A stretch of DNA of 43,860 nt, from the NCBI GenBank assembly GCA_016280395.1, contig JAEEGQ010000154.1:1-43860 (forward strand). The letters are read 5' to 3'. Position numbers and translations under genes: made by a program. Shown here piece after piece: positions 24,501-32,915 of the stretch (within the stretch, counting starts at the first letter, position 1; every line of letters starts with the position of its first letter). The notes under the pieces were generated by a model. The model saw nothing but the letters and a program-made list of their open reading frames with translations. It was not told the origin of the DNA and did no database searches. The DNA comes from Lachnospiraceae bacterium. Lineage in GTDB: Bacteria; Bacillota; Clostridia; Lachnospirales; Lachnospiraceae.

Positions 24501-24567
24501 TCCCCTATTTGGTCCCCTATTTTTGATCCGGCACCCTCTTGACACCCCTATTAAGAAGCAATAACAT
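24501..24567 (+). promoter_or_regulatory. Promoter with CCCCTATT direct repeats before the FtsX/two-component operon
   Basis: TTGACA (24539-24544), 17-bp spacer and TAACAT (24562-24567) make a good sigma-A promoter. The 9-mer CCCCTATTT occurs at 24502-24510 and 24514-24522, exactly 12 bases apart, and CCCCTATT again at 24545-24552 inside the spacer. Direct repeats near one helical turn apart are what OmpR-type regulators bind, and the operon encodes one. The rest of the 300-base gap 24379-24683 shows nothing else beyond the terminator before it. Confidence 0.6.
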
Positions 24568-24683
24568 TTTATCGGAGGGAGAAGTCTGAAACACGGCTGT
24601 TTTCCCTGCAAAACCGGATTTAAGGATTACTTAATAATTTGGATATTATACTGTGTTCAAACAAATGAAAGCGAGGACACAAC

Positions 24684-27056
24684 ATGTTTTTCAGAATTCT
24701 AAAAAAGGATCTGAAGAGAAAAAAGGTCATGAACATCATCCTGCTGCTCTTCGTTATCCTTTCCGCCATGTTTGCCTCCGGCAGCATAAACAACATGGTT
24801 TCCGTTTACGGCGGGATCGACTATTTCTTCGAGAAGGCCGGAATGGCGGACTACATGATGCTTACGCTGAACCAGGGAGGGAACGACCCGGCTGAGGCTA
24901 CGATCCTCAATGCAGCTTCCGTAACAGCATACGAAAAAGAGGACATTTTCTTCTATAGTTCCAAGAACCTGTTAAAGGACGGGGCTGTTTACACAGAATT
25001 TGAGAATCCCGGCCTTGTTACCTCCATAAACAACGCGAAGATAACCTATTTTACCGAAAACAACGAGCCTGTAAAGGAGATAGCTCCCGGGCATATAATG
25101 ATCGGCGGCATCCTTGCGGATCCGGACAAAACAACGGCCGGGGACACGGTCACACTTGAATTGTCAGGTGTTTCAAGGGATTTTGTGATCGACGGATATA
25201 TAAAAGATGCGCTCTTTGGATCGCCGTTTATGGGTAATTCAAGGATGCTCATGAATGACGACGATTATTCGTATTACATGAGCGATGAGCAGATAAGAGA
25301 CGCTTCCTGCGGCTGCGTTTATTACATAAACACAAACAACATAAAGGAGCTCAAAAAAGAGCTTTCTACCGCAACAAATGCGCTGTTTGCGGAATCGAAA
25401 GCAACATTCAGGATGACGTACATGCTGGATATGCTTACAGCAGCGCTCATGCTCGTGGTCAGCATCTGCCTAATCCTCATCTCCTTTGCAATGCTCTCTT
25501 TTACGATAAAGTTCACGATAAACGAGGATTTCCGCGAGATAGGCGTGATGAAGGCGGTCGGGATACGCACTGCTGCGATAAGGAGCCTGTATCTGATCAA
25601 ATACCTCTGCATAGCCTGTGTCGGAGCGGCTATAGGGTTCGGATTCGGTCTTCCCTTTGCAAAGCTTATGCTTGGCAGTGTCACAAAGCGTATCGTGATC
25701 GGAAATGACAACAATATCCTTATCGGTATGGCAAGCGCTGCAGCGGTGGTGATCATAATAGTCGCCTTCTGCTACTCCTGCACGCGGAGCATAAAGAAGC
25801 TTTCGCCCGTTGATGCCGTAAGGAACGGCGAGACCGGCGAAAGATACGGAAAAAAGACATTCCTTAGGCTTTCTAAGAGCAAACTGCCGGGGAACATCTT
25901 CCTTGCGCTTAATGATGTTTTGAGCAGGCCGCGCCAGTATTTGAGCATGCTGATCACGTTTTCACTCTGTCTTTTGCTTATCACAATGCTTGCAACTACG
26001 GCAAATACGCTTATGAGCCGCAACATCCTGTTCCTTTTCGGGACTACGGAAAGCGATGCCTATTACTCTTCTACACAGCGGATAATGGAAACGATGGGGT
26101 CGGATGATCCGGACGTGCTTGACCGGCTGATAGAAGATATCGAAGAAAAGTTAAAGGAAAACGGGATGCCCGGCAAAGTGCATGTGGAGCTTATGTACAC
26201 GCTTCCTGTTGAATTCGGGGATGTAAAGCTGCAGGTGACCATGCAGCACTGCAAGGATACAAAGGCCACAGAATACAGCTATCTTGAGGGGTACGCGCCG
26301 GCGTATCCGAACGAGATCGCACTTACCCCGCAGATACTCGACGAGCTCGGCGCATCTGTAGGCGACAGGGTACTTATAGAGATAAACGGAGAGAAAAGGG
26401 AGTTTATAATCTCAGCCACCTTTACATCCTTTAATCAGATGGGCAAGGTGGGCCGGTTATGCGAAAGTCTCGAGATCTCGCCAAATGATGCGTCTTCGGC
26501 GCTCTCTTTCCAGATCGATTTCGACGACGATCCTTCCGACGAGACGATAAGCGTGCGGATAGAGGAAATGAAAAAGATCTTCGACACCGACAAGATATAT
26601 GACAAGGATGCTTTTGTAGAGATCTCCACAGGATCTGCAAAGGCCATCGGCACGGCAAAAGATCTTGTATTGATCATTGCCATGGTAATAGCGGCCCTCG
26701 TTACCGTGCTCATGGAGAGATCCTTCATCAGCAAGGAAACACCGGAGATCGCGCTTATGAAGGCATTAGGCTTTAAGAACGGTTCGGTCTGCGCGCGGCA
26801 TACCCTGAGATTTGTCGTTCTTATGGTCTTTGCGACACTTATCGCGTCTGCGCTGACGGTCCCCTTCACCGCGCTTGTGAGCAACAGGATCTTTGCGGTC
26901 ATGGGGGCGCTGTCGGGCATAAGATACCGGATCAGACCGCTTGAGATATTTGCGGTATATCCGCTGATGATCTCGGCCGTGGTCACGGCATCGGCCTTCT
27001 TTACTTCACTTTACATAAAGACAATACATCCCGATGCAATGGGAAATATCGAATAA
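24684..27056 (+). CDS. FtsX-family ABC permease with two FtsX domains
   Basis: 790 residues. A first helix (about 12-32) is followed by an outer domain (about 35-245), three helices forming FtsX core 1 with NEDFREIGVMKAVGIRTAA (about 250-370), a fifth helix (about 415-440), a second outer domain (about 445-650), and FtsX core 2 with SKETPEIALMKALGFKNG. This is the two-core architecture of type VII ABC permeases. It pairs with the ATPase gene starting 16 bases after its stop. Together with the regulator and kinase downstream the set resembles peptide-sensing or antimicrobial-resistance modules (Bce/Vex-like), but the two-core design differs from the ten-helix BceB type. GCGAGGA lies upstream of the ATG. 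Confidence 0.88.
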   Translation: MFFRILKKDLKRKKVMNIILLLFVILSAMFASGSINNMVSVYGGIDYFFEKAGMADYMMLTLNQGGNDPAEATILNAASVTAYEKEDIFFYSSKNLLKDGAVYTEFENPGLVTSINNAKITYFTENNEPVKEIAPGHIMIGGILADPDKTTAGDTVTLELSGVSRDFVIDGYIKDALFGSPFMGNSRMLMNDDDYSYYMSDEQIRDASCGCVYYINTNNIKELKKELSTATNALFAESKATFRMTYMLDMLTAALMLVVSICLILISFAMLSFTIKFTINEDFREIGVMKAVGIRTAAIRSLYLIKYLCIACVGAAIGFGFGLPFAKLMLGSVTKRIVIGNDNNILIGMASAAAVVIIIVAFCYSCTRSIKKLSPVDAVRNGETGERYGKKTFLRLSKSKLPGNIFLALNDVLSRPRQYLSMLITFSLCLLLITMLATTANTLMSRNILFLFGTTESDAYYSSTQRIMETMGSDDPDVLDRLIEDIEEKLKENGMPGKVHVELMYTLPVEFGDVKLQVTMQHCKDTKATEYSYLEGYAPAYPNEIALTPQILDELGASVGDRVLIEINGEKREFIISATFTSFNQMGKVGRLCESLEISPNDASSALSFQIDFDDDPSDETISVRIEEMKKIFDTDKIYDKDAFVEISTGSAKAIGTAKDLVLIIAMVIAALVTVLMERSFISKETPEIALMKALGFKNGSVCARHTLRFVVLMVFATLIASALTVPFTALVSNRIFAVMGALSGIRYRIRPLEIFAVYPLMISAVVTASAFFTSLYIKTIHPDAMGNIE

Positions 27057-27072
27057 AAAGGAGAATAACGCG

Positions 27073-27840
27073 ATGAATACGGTTATAGACGTTAAAGACC
27101 TCTGCAAGACCTATGTGGTCAACAAAAAACAGAACAATGTGCTTAAAAACGTGAACTTTTCGATAGACGAGGGTGAGATGGTCGCTGTAATGGGCCCTTC
27201 CGGCTCCGGAAAATCAACGTTGCTCTACACCGTCTCCGGGATGGACAAGATGACAGCCGGAAGCGTGAATTTCTGCGGAAAAGAGCTGTCCGGCCTGAGT
27301 GACAACGAGATGGCGGATATAAGGCTTGACGAAATGGGATTCATCTTTCAGCAGATGTATATGATGAAAAATCTCACAATACTTGATAATATTATACTGC
27401 CTGCGATAAAATCAAAGAAGAAAGGGGAAAGCAGAAGCGCTGTCGAAAAGAGGGGAAGAGCCCTTATGAAGAAGCTTGGGATAGAAGAGACCGCCGAAAA
27501 CGACATCAACGAGGTATCCGGCGGACAGCTGCAGCGTGCCTGCATCTGCAGGAGCATGATAAACCGGCCGAAGGTCATCTTTGCCGATGAGCCTACGGGC
27601 GCGCTCAACCGGACCGCTTCAAAGGAGGTCATGGATGAGATGATAAGACTTAACAACGAGGGCACTACAGTGATGCTTGTCACACATGATGCCGGAGTGG
27701 CAGCAAAATGCGGGCGTGTGCTCTACATCGTGGATGGAAACATCCGCGGCGAGTACAGGCTCGGAAAGCTTGAAAAAGCGGAAGAGATAAGGGACAGAGA
27801 ACGGAAACTGAGCAACTGGCTCATGGAGATGGGATGGTAA
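27073..27840 (+). CDS. ABC transporter ATP-binding protein, partner of the FtsX permease
   Basis: 255 residues from ATG 27073, with AAAAGGAG 9 bases upstream; a longer frame overlaps the permease end and is rejected. Motifs: Walker A GPSGSGKST (41-49), Q-loop IFQQMYMMKN, signature VSGGQLQR (148-155), Walker B VIFADEP (168-174), D-loop GALN with Asn at the usual Asp, and LVTHD for the switch His. This MacB/LolD-like form powers FtsX-type permeases. The response regulator gene follows after 7 bases. Confidence 0.93.
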   Translation: MNTVIDVKDLCKTYVVNKKQNNVLKNVNFSIDEGEMVAVMGPSGSGKSTLLYTVSGMDKMTAGSVNFCGKELSGLSDNEMADIRLDEMGFIFQQMYMMKNLTILDNIILPAIKSKKKGESRSAVEKRGRALMKKLGIEETAENDINEVSGGQLQRACICRSMINRPKVIFADEPTGALNRTASKEVMDEMIRLNNEGTTVMLVTHDAGVAAKCGRVLYIVDGNIRGEYRLGKLEKAEEIRDRERKLSNWLMEMGW

Positions 27841-27847
27841 TCCGATA

Positions 27848-28510
27848 ATGACCGATATTCTTGTAGTTGAAGATAATGATGAATTAAGGGAGATCCTTGT
27901 TGATTTCTTAAGGAACGAGGGCTACGTCGTCTCCGCTGCGGGAGACGGCGACAAGGCTCTTGCGATCTTTGAGAGGTACGGGGCTAAGCTCCTTGTGCTC
28001 GATATCTGCCTTCCCGGCGCAGACGGTATAAGGATACTCGAAAAAGTGCGCGAGACCTCTAACACGCCTGTATTGATGGTTAGCGCGCGTGTCGGGAAGG
28101 ACGACAAACTGAAAGCCATCATATCGGGGGCCGACGATTATATCGAAAAGCCCTACGATATCGATATCCTTATCGCAAAGATAAAGGGGATCTTCAAAAG
28201 ACGCCTTGCAGTCGACGAGATCACGGATGGCGGCATAAGGCTTGATATCGCGCATGAAGCGGTCTTTAAGGACGGAATGCAGGTTGAGGTGACCGCAAAG
28301 GAATTCGAACTGTTGAGGCTCCTTATGGAAAACAAAGGCCAGACGCTGCTCAAAAGCTTTATCTTCAAGAATATCTGGGGATCGGATTCCGACTCCGAGG
28401 AGCAAACGCTGACGGTTCACATCAGCCGTCTGCGAGAGAAGCTTGAGAAGGATCCGAAGAAGCCCGAAAAGATCATAACCGTATGGGGAAAGGGGTATCG
28501 TTACGAATAA
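27848..28510 (+). CDS. OmpR-family response regulator
   Basis: 220 residues: receiver domain (1-115) with acidic pocket E8/D9, phosphorylation site Asp52 in LLVLDICLPGADG, a Ser in LMVSAR and Lys in YIEKPYD; C-terminal winged helix (about 125-220) with VTAKEFELLRLLMENKG and LTVHISRLREKL. It likely controls the ABC genes upstream through the CCCCTATT repeats at 24502-24552, an inference. It sits between the ATPase gene and the kinase gene. Confidence 0.95.
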   Translation: MTDILVVEDNDELREILVDFLRNEGYVVSAAGDGDKALAIFERYGAKLLVLDICLPGADGIRILEKVRETSNTPVLMVSARVGKDDKLKAIISGADDYIEKPYDIDILIAKIKGIFKRRLAVDEITDGGIRLDIAHEAVFKDGMQVEVTAKEFELLRLLMENKGQTLLKSFIFKNIWGSDSDSEEQTLTVHISRLREKLEKDPKKPEKIITVWGKGYRYE

Positions 28511-28544
28511 TCCCGACGAAAAAAACTATATCCTGAAAAGATTT

Positions 28545-29792
28545 ATGCGGATGAGTCTTATACTCCTTACAGCACTTGTAATTTCTTTCGCTGCTGCGTT
28601 TTACGCCGCCGTAAAGAGCGGCACGGAAAACGAAAAGCTGTATAAGGTAGAGCTTTCCCGCGTTGAAAACGAACTCAGGGAACATGCAGGCGAAGAAGGC
28701 TTTAAGGTCGATACGGGCAAGTATCCGAATATACTGAGAGTTGTGCCGCAGACCGAAGAAAACCGGGAGCATTTTTACGGATCTGAAGAGAGATACCGGA
28801 TATGTGATATCGGAGGGCAACTTTACCGGATCGAATACTCAGAAGACTTTTCAAAGGAACGGACAGAGCTGTTAAGGACCGTTGCGGTACTTCTTTGCGC
28901 CGCGGTCCTTGTGACGGCGGGCGTTCTTATCTACCTTTTCTTTGCGTTCGTAAAGCCTTTTAACAGCATAACCGGATATCCGAAGGAGCTTGCCAAGGGG
29001 AATCTTGCGATCCCTTTATCGGAAGAGAAGAACCGGTATTTCGGAAGGTTCCTCTGGGGACTCGATATGCTGCGGGAGAAGCTTGAAGACGAAAAAAAGA
29101 AGAATCTTGAGCTCCAGCGGGAGAAGAATGTCTTTCTTCTCTCTCTTTCGCATGATATGCGCACGCCTGTATCAGCGATACGGCTTTATGCCGCGGCAAT
29201 AAAGAAAGGGCTCTATAAGGATGATGAAAAGCTGAAAAATGTTGCGGACAAGCTTGACGAGAATGCCTGCAGCATAGAAGGGTACGTGGCCGGGATCGTT
29301 TCTGCATCCGGTAAGGATTTCTTAAATCTTGAGACCGAGAACGGGGAATTCTACATCTCGGAGGCATTAAACACCGTAACGGAATACTACGGGGAAAAAC
29401 TAAAAGACCTCGGGACCTCCTTTGAAGTCGGGAAATACGCGGATATACTGGTCTTGGGCGATAAGGACCGCTATGTGGAGGTCCTGCAGAATATTATCGA
29501 AAATGCGATAAAATACGGGGACGGCGGGATCATACGGATAAATTCCCGTGATGAAGAGGACGCAAGGCTTGTTACTGTAGAAAACAGCGGCTGTACACTC
29601 CCGGACAATGAAGCCGAGCATATCTTTGACAGCTTTTTCAGGGGTTCAAACGCAGCAAACAAGCCGGGAAGCGGACTTGGGCTGTATATCGCGAGAACGC
29701 TGATGAACAGGATGGGAGGCGAGATATTTGCCGAACGAAAGGACGGAGAGATGCATGTAACGACCGTGCTTAAGAAAACCGGCGGAAATTGA
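28545..29792 (+). CDS. Sensor histidine kinase
   Basis: 415 residues. Helices at about 4-22 and 110-134 frame an outer sensor domain of about 87 residues, followed by a HAMP-like linker, the dimerisation helix with SLSHDMRTPVSAI (His203) and an ATP-binding domain with NIIENAIKYGDGG (Asn320) and GSGLGLYIA. It is the partner of the regulator 34 bases upstream. The outer domain separates it from BceS-type kinases, which have almost none. The start is uncertain: ATG 28545 has no clear ribosome site, and the in-frame codons before it (ending Y-I-L-K-R-F) look protein-like but contain no standard start codon. Confidence 0.92.
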   Translation: MRMSLILLTALVISFAAAFYAAVKSGTENEKLYKVELSRVENELREHAGEEGFKVDTGKYPNILRVVPQTEENREHFYGSEERYRICDIGGQLYRIEYSEDFSKERTELLRTVAVLLCAAVLVTAGVLIYLFFAFVKPFNSITGYPKELAKGNLAIPLSEEKNRYFGRFLWGLDMLREKLEDEKKKNLELQREKNVFLLSLSHDMRTPVSAIRLYAAAIKKGLYKDDEKLKNVADKLDENACSIEGYVAGIVSASGKDFLNLETENGEFYISEALNTVTEYYGEKLKDLGTSFEVGKYADILVLGDKDRYVEVLQNIIENAIKYGDGGIIRINSRDEEDARLVTVENSGCTLPDNEAEHIFDSFFRGSNAANKPGSGLGLYIARTLMNRMGGEIFAERKDGEMHVTTVLKKTGGN

Positions 29793-29841
29793 GCCATGTA
29801 AAATTTTTTCGCAAAAAATCGGCATAATAAACAAAAAAACG

Positions 29842-29875
29842 GACAGCAATTTTGTACAGGTTGCTGTCTTTTTTT
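29842..29875 (+). terminator. Terminator of the FtsX/two-component operon
   Basis: GACAGCAA (29842-29849) pairs with TTGCTGTC (29861-29868) and is followed by seven T residues. Confidence 0.92.
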
Positions 29876-29914
29876 GGAATTTTTTGTGGAAATAAACGAA
29901 AATAAAGGAAAAGA

Positions 29915-29943
29915 TTGACGGGAGGCCGGCGGGGGAGTATAGT
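29915..29943 (+). promoter_or_regulatory. Promoter of the Tad pilus operon
   Basis: TTGACG (29915-29920), 17-bp spacer, TATAGT (29938-29943). The spacer is strikingly G/C-rich (GGAGGCCGGCGGGGGAG), which often needs an activator or supercoiling to open. Confidence 0.8.
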
Positions 29944-29982
29944 GGCGCTACATCGCAAACGCAAAGGAGAAAAGGGGAACCG

Positions 29983-30867
29983 GTGGTGAAAGAGAAGATA
30001 CTTGCGGTTTATATCAAAGACCCGGTCTATGCCGGCAGATTTATGGATCATTGTAACGCGGACAGCAAAAGGAGATTCAAGGTCATTGCGTTTTCAACAA
30101 GAGAAGCGCTTGACGGATTCCTTGAAGACAATACTCCGGAATGCATTCTCTGTGATGAAGGGACTATGGATCCCGGACTTGAAAGAAGAACAGGGCTTTA
30201 CAGGGTCTTATCTGAGGACGGCGCCCCGGGGACAATATTCAGGTATTCCGCCGCAGATGCGATAATCTCGTCAATTGCGGGAGAAATGCAGGACAAAGAG
30301 CCGGAAAGCGCGGTAGTGCCCGGAGGCAGGATAACAGGATTCTTCGGACTCTTTGACGACGGAGAGAGCACTATAAGAGCTTATGAAAGCGCGGAACAGT
30401 CCCGGGCAAAGACCCTGCTTGTCTCTTTCTCCCCGTTTTTTTGCGAAGACGCCGAATGCGCGGGAGTTGAGGCCTGCAAGGGAGACGGTGCGGGAGAGTT
30501 TAATCTTTCGAAGCTCCTGTTTGCGCTTTCCTCCGGAAAACAACAGGATCTTTCCGGCTTTCTAAAGGAGCGGCAGGGATTCGCGCTGCTCTCCGGAGTG
30601 GCGTATGTACAGGACCTTGACGATATCTCCGCGGAAACGGCGGAGGCCTTTTGCAGGCTTCTCGAAGACAGCGGGTACGAACGCATTTTTATAGATATGG
30701 GCGCGCTAAGGGGGTTCACACCCGTAGTGCTCGACCGGTGTGACAGCATTTTTGCGATCAAAAGAGGAACACTGCAGGAGCAGGGAAGGCTTAAGAATCT
30801 CTGCGCAGGTTTTCTGCGCGCCGGGTTTGAAAGAGCAGCAAAGAGACTTACGGAGGCATTTGCATGA
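29983..30867 (+). CDS. TadZ/CpaE-like pilus localisation protein with degenerate P-loop
   Basis: 294 residues from GTG 29983 (GTG 29986 also possible), with AAGGGGAA upstream. Residues about 1-100 resemble the atypical receiver domain of TadZ. From about 115 comes a MinD/ParA-like fold that begins GGRITGFFGLFDDGEST where a working protein would have a GKGGxGKT loop; the Lys and Gly pattern is missing. FIDMGALRGFTP near residue 230 would be the Walker B region. Many TadZ proteins are known to be poor or dead ATPases and mark the pilus site at the pole. The assignment rests on position directly before cpaF (4-base overlap) and fold pattern. Confidence 0.72.
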   Translation: MVKEKILAVYIKDPVYAGRFMDHCNADSKRRFKVIAFSTREALDGFLEDNTPECILCDEGTMDPGLERRTGLYRVLSEDGAPGTIFRYSAADAIISSIAGEMQDKEPESAVVPGGRITGFFGLFDDGESTIRAYESAEQSRAKTLLVSFSPFFCEDAECAGVEACKGDGAGEFNLSKLLFALSSGKQQDLSGFLKERQGFALLSGVAYVQDLDDISAETAEAFCRLLEDSGYERIFIDMGALRGFTPVVLDRCDSIFAIKRGTLQEQGRLKNLCAGFLRAGFERAAKRLTEAFA

Positions 30868-32132
30868 ATGTTGACGAATATGCCGCAATAAAGGCGCAGC
30901 TCAGGGATACGGTGCTTTCCCGCATGGATTTTTCAAGAGAGCTTGACGATTCCGAGATACATGAGCTTCTTGATGCCGTAATAGAGGAAACCTGCGAAAA
31001 AAGGTATATAAGCCTTAAAGAAAAGCAGCGTCTGCGTAAGGATGTCTTCAATTCCCTGAGGAGATTCGACCTTATCCAGGACCTTTTAGAGGACCCGACG
31101 GTCACTGAGATAATGATAAACGGGATACAGGGGGTCTTTGTGGAACGAAACGGCAGGCTCGAGCCCTACAGGGAGAGCTTCCGTTCGGAAAAGCGGCTTG
31201 AGGATGTGGCTTACAGGATGGCGTCGATAGCAGACCGCAGGATAAACGAGGCTACGCCCGTTGTTGATTCAAGGCTTCCCGACGGATCCCGCGTAAATAT
31301 TGTATTAAAGCCCGTTGCCATAGACGGCCCGGTGATCACGGTCCGGAAATTTCACGATAATTTTATCTCTATGGAAAGGCTTATCGAGCTTGGCTCCATA
31401 ACCCAAGAAGCCGCTTCTTTCCTGAAAACTTTGGTAGAAGCCGGATATAACATCATAATCAGCGGATCGACCGGGAGCGGCAAGACAACCTTTCTCAACA
31501 TGCTTTCGGGCTGTATCCCCGAGGATGAGCGGATAATAACCGTTGAAGATTCGGCGGAACTTAAGATCGTAGGCCATAAAAACCTTGTAAGGCTCGAGAG
31601 CCGCGCAGGGAATACGGAGGGCAGGAACGAAGTGTCAATACGCGATCTTATTCGCACCTGCCTCAGGATGCGTCCTGACAGGATAATCGTGGGAGAGGTA
31701 AGGGGCGTTGAGGCTGTGGACATGCTCCAGATGCTCAATACGGGGCATGACGGTTCACTTTCCACGATCCATGCCAATTCTGCCGCAGACTGCATTTCAA
31801 GGCTCGAGACGCTGGTGCTGCTTTCAGCCGAGATCCCGCTTGCTGCGGTGAGAGGGCAGATAGCATCTGCGGTGGACATTATAGTACAGCTTGGACGGAT
31901 GCGGGATAAAAGCCGTAAAGTCCTTGAAATAAGCGAGGTAATACGTGGAGAAGGTACAGAGATCGCTATCAGGCCGCTTTATAAGTTTGTTGAAACAGGC
32001 AGCGGCGAAAGTGAAAGAGTTGTCGGAGAGCTTAAAAAAACGGGTGAGCTTGAAAACAGGACAAAGCTCCTTGCAAGCGGAAAAAAGATCGAGTACACAG
32101 AAGGGGCCGCGGGTGAAGCTGCTGCTTCATGA
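30864..32132 (+). CDS. cpaF: Tad pilus assembly ATPase CpaF/TadA
   Basis: 422 residues. N-terminal helical domain (about 1-100), then the secretion ATPase core: Walker A GSTGSGKT (201-208), acidic box TVEDSAELKI, Walker B RIIVGEVRG (273-281), His-box GHDGSLSTIHANS. It hydrolyses ATP on the inner face of the membrane to drive pilin polymerisation (and in some species retraction). The ATG overlaps the TadZ-like stop by 4 bases; the 3' end overlaps the TadB start by 20. A polar tail of about 40 residues follows the core. Confidence 0.96.
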   Translation: MNVDEYAAIKAQLRDTVLSRMDFSRELDDSEIHELLDAVIEETCEKRYISLKEKQRLRKDVFNSLRRFDLIQDLLEDPTVTEIMINGIQGVFVERNGRLEPYRESFRSEKRLEDVAYRMASIADRRINEATPVVDSRLPDGSRVNIVLKPVAIDGPVITVRKFHDNFISMERLIELGSITQEAASFLKTLVEAGYNIIISGSTGSGKTTFLNMLSGCIPEDERIITVEDSAELKIVGHKNLVRLESRAGNTEGRNEVSIRDLIRTCLRMRPDRIIVGEVRGVEAVDMLQMLNTGHDGSLSTIHANSAADCISRLETLVLLSAEIPLAAVRGQIASAVDIIVQLGRMRDKSRKVLEISEVIRGEGTEIAIRPLYKFVETGSGESERVVGELKKTGELENRTKLLASGKKIEYTEGAAGEAAAS

Positions 32133-32832
32133 GACGGTCCTTGCCGCGGCTGCGGGATATGCCGCGGTCGCAGCAGTGCTGTGGCTGTTTTACAGGGCGG
32201 GTGCGGTGTTCGTAATTGCGCTTCCGGGCTGCCTTGCAGGAACAAGGGTTTTCGCCGCGATAAAGACGGACCGGCAGAAAAGGGAGATAAACAGGCGCTT
32301 TGCGGATATGCTGAGCTCTTTTGCGTCATCCGTTGAAGCAGGCGAAACACCGGAACATGCTTTGATCTCGGGCGCGCGCGAGCTGTCGTCAATGTATCCC
32401 GAAGGCGATGTTTTAACGGGAGAGCTTGCGGAAATGGTTCGTAAGATCAGGATGAACGAGACAATAGAAAGCATCTTCCTTGAATTCGCCGAAAGGATGC
32501 GGGACGAGGACATTACAAGGTTTGCGGATGTGTTCGCCCTTACAAAAAGGCGCGGCGGGGATCTTCTTTCGGTCATCCGATCTTCTGAAAGGACCATGTC
32601 CGAAAAGGCTGACGTTGCAAGGGAGATCCGCACGGCGATCACCGCAAAGCGCCTTGAAGCACTGATAATGGCGTTTATGCCGCCGGGCATGCTTTTATAT
32701 TTCACTCTGGCGGATGCGTCCTTTATAGCTGCGCTCTATAAAGGTGCGGGCAGGATCGTCATGACTGTGCTGCTGGGGCTTTACGCGGGGTGCATCCTGC
32801 TCACCTTTAAGCTTACAAAGATAAAGGTTTAA
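32113..32832 (+). CDS. tadB: Tad pilus inner-membrane platform protein TadB (T2SF family)
   Basis: 239 residues from GTG 32113, with AAGGGG 8 bases upstream. The open frame extends 56 codons further into cpaF, but that stretch is out of phase with cpaF and looks like shadow sequence. Two hydrophobic segments near residues 8-45 precede the T2SF cytoplasmic domain (RRFADMLSSFASSVEAGETPEHAL, EMVRKIRMNETIESIF), and two helices close the protein (MPPGMLLYFTLADASFIAAL, IVMTVLLGLYAGCILLTF). It anchors the CpaF motor in the membrane. Confidence 0.88.
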   Translation: MKLLLHETVLAAAAGYAAVAAVLWLFYRAGAVFVIALPGCLAGTRVFAAIKTDRQKREINRRFADMLSSFASSVEAGETPEHALISGARELSSMYPEGDVLTGELAEMVRKIRMNETIESIFLEFAERMRDEDITRFADVFALTKRRGGDLLSVIRSSERTMSEKADVAREIRTAITAKRLEALIMAFMPPGMLLYFTLADASFIAALYKGAGRIVMTVLLGLYAGCILLTFKLTKIKV

Positions 32833-32915
32833 GCGGTGTATCCAAAGAACATGTGGGTTGGAAAAACGCAGGCTCCGGGCGCATTGCGGATGTATGGCGA
32901 AGGAGAAAAGGTTTT

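Noticed and set aside
31945-32112. N-terminal extension of TadB over the cpaF 3' end
   Set aside because: It overlaps a conserved operon partner in another phase; GTG 32113 has a ribosome site and normal family length.
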